From: Acidimicrobiia bacterium
GTDB taxonomy: Bacteria > Actinomycetota > Acidimicrobiia > Acidimicrobiales > Bin134
DNA length: 32,136 bases
NCBI GenBank assembly: GCA_022819825.1
Contig: JAJEGM010000033.1
Location: 1 to 32,136, forward strand
Direction: 5' to 3'
Of this stretch, positions 31,994 to 32,136 are shown one piece after another. The notes under the pieces were generated by a model. It saw nothing but the letters and a program-made list of their open reading frames with translations, was not told the origin of the DNA and did not search any database. The first letter of the stretch is position 1, and the number at the start of each line of letters is the position of its first letter. The position numbers and the translations under genes were made by a program.

Positions 31994-32136
31994 TCAGTCG
32001 TTGTCGGTGATGGTGCCGGTTGCTTCGCCGTCGGTGATTTTTGCTTGGGCTGGGGTGTATAGGACGAGTTTGAATGTCTCGTTTGCCTCTGGTGTGTTGT
32101 CGTCGACTAGTGCCACGGTGATGGTTTTGGTTGTGT
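31994..32136 (-). CDS. Calx-beta domain protein, C-terminal fragment (cut by window edge)
   Basis: A reverse-strand frame enters from the right edge and stops at TGA (31996..31994). The 46 visible residues read as the last strands of a Calx-beta domain: TVALVDDNTPEANETFKLVL, then PAQAKITDGEATGTITDND. The acidic TDND end and NETF motif are typical of calcium-binding Calx-beta repeats in large secreted or surface proteins. The protein ends exactly at the domain boundary. Codons ending in A or C dominate, and runs such as ACA-CCA differ from the GC-rich neighbours, hinting at separate origin. Length and other domains are unknown. Confidence 0.8.
   Translation of the reverse strand, partial: TTKTITVALVDDNTPEANETFKLVLYTPAQAKITDGEATGTITDND

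Noticed and set aside
1..32136. CRISPR array, tRNA or rRNA genes
   Set aside because: No regularly spaced direct repeats, cloverleaf or rRNA-like segments were noticed on either strand; a covariance search was not possible.

Overview
The window looks like a chromosomal segment of a high-GC actinobacterium, most plausibly from the Acidimicrobiia or a related lineage. This is inferred from an F420-type luciferase-like oxidoreductase, an EF-G2-type GTPase, many acyl-CoA enzymes, frequent GTG/TTG starts, and several TANNNT boxes 6-8 nt upstream of start codons, which suggests leaderless transcripts. No rRNA, tRNA or CRISPR array was seen.

Left end (1-6.1 kb) is a decayed defence region. The end of an ISL3-type insertion sequence (1-178) abuts a type I restriction specificity gene that has lost its N-terminal half. 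hsdR follows and is split by one in-frame amber codon directly after its DEAH box. A SprT/YgjP-like metalloprotease overlaps the end of hsdR. Next comes a reverse-strand HEPN/Abi-like gene enclosed by two inverted 41-bp repeats that differ at one base.

Middle (6.1-20.4 kb) is catabolic and redox metabolism. It holds an LLM oxidoreductase, an SMP-30/gluconolactonase-like protein, a small membrane protein, an acyl-CoA dehydrogenase convergent with a fatty-acyl-CoA ligase, an enoyl-CoA hydratase, and an actinobacterial membrane protein. Two tandem ABM-fold monooxygenases were duplicated together with their leaders. They are divergent from a MarR-TauD operon. A P450-SDR operon then stands divergent from an atypical ketol-acid-reductoisomerase-like gene, which is translationally coupled to a 14-TM MFS exporter. 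Several enzymes (SDR, KARI-like, and a thiolase further on) lack catalytic residues that are canonical for their superfamilies.

Right part (20.1-32.1 kb) holds a small acidic protein, an EF-G2-like GTPase with Ala in place of the G3 His, a large secreted PPC-domain protein, and msrA. A cluster of toxin-antitoxin-type genes follows: RHH/DUF5615, a Fic protein with an AbiEi-like N-terminus, a Phd-like/PIN pair and an RHH/PIN pair, interrupted by a thiolase-like gene. Several of these have readable promoters with embedded palindromes. The window closes on the C-terminus of a Calx-beta protein.
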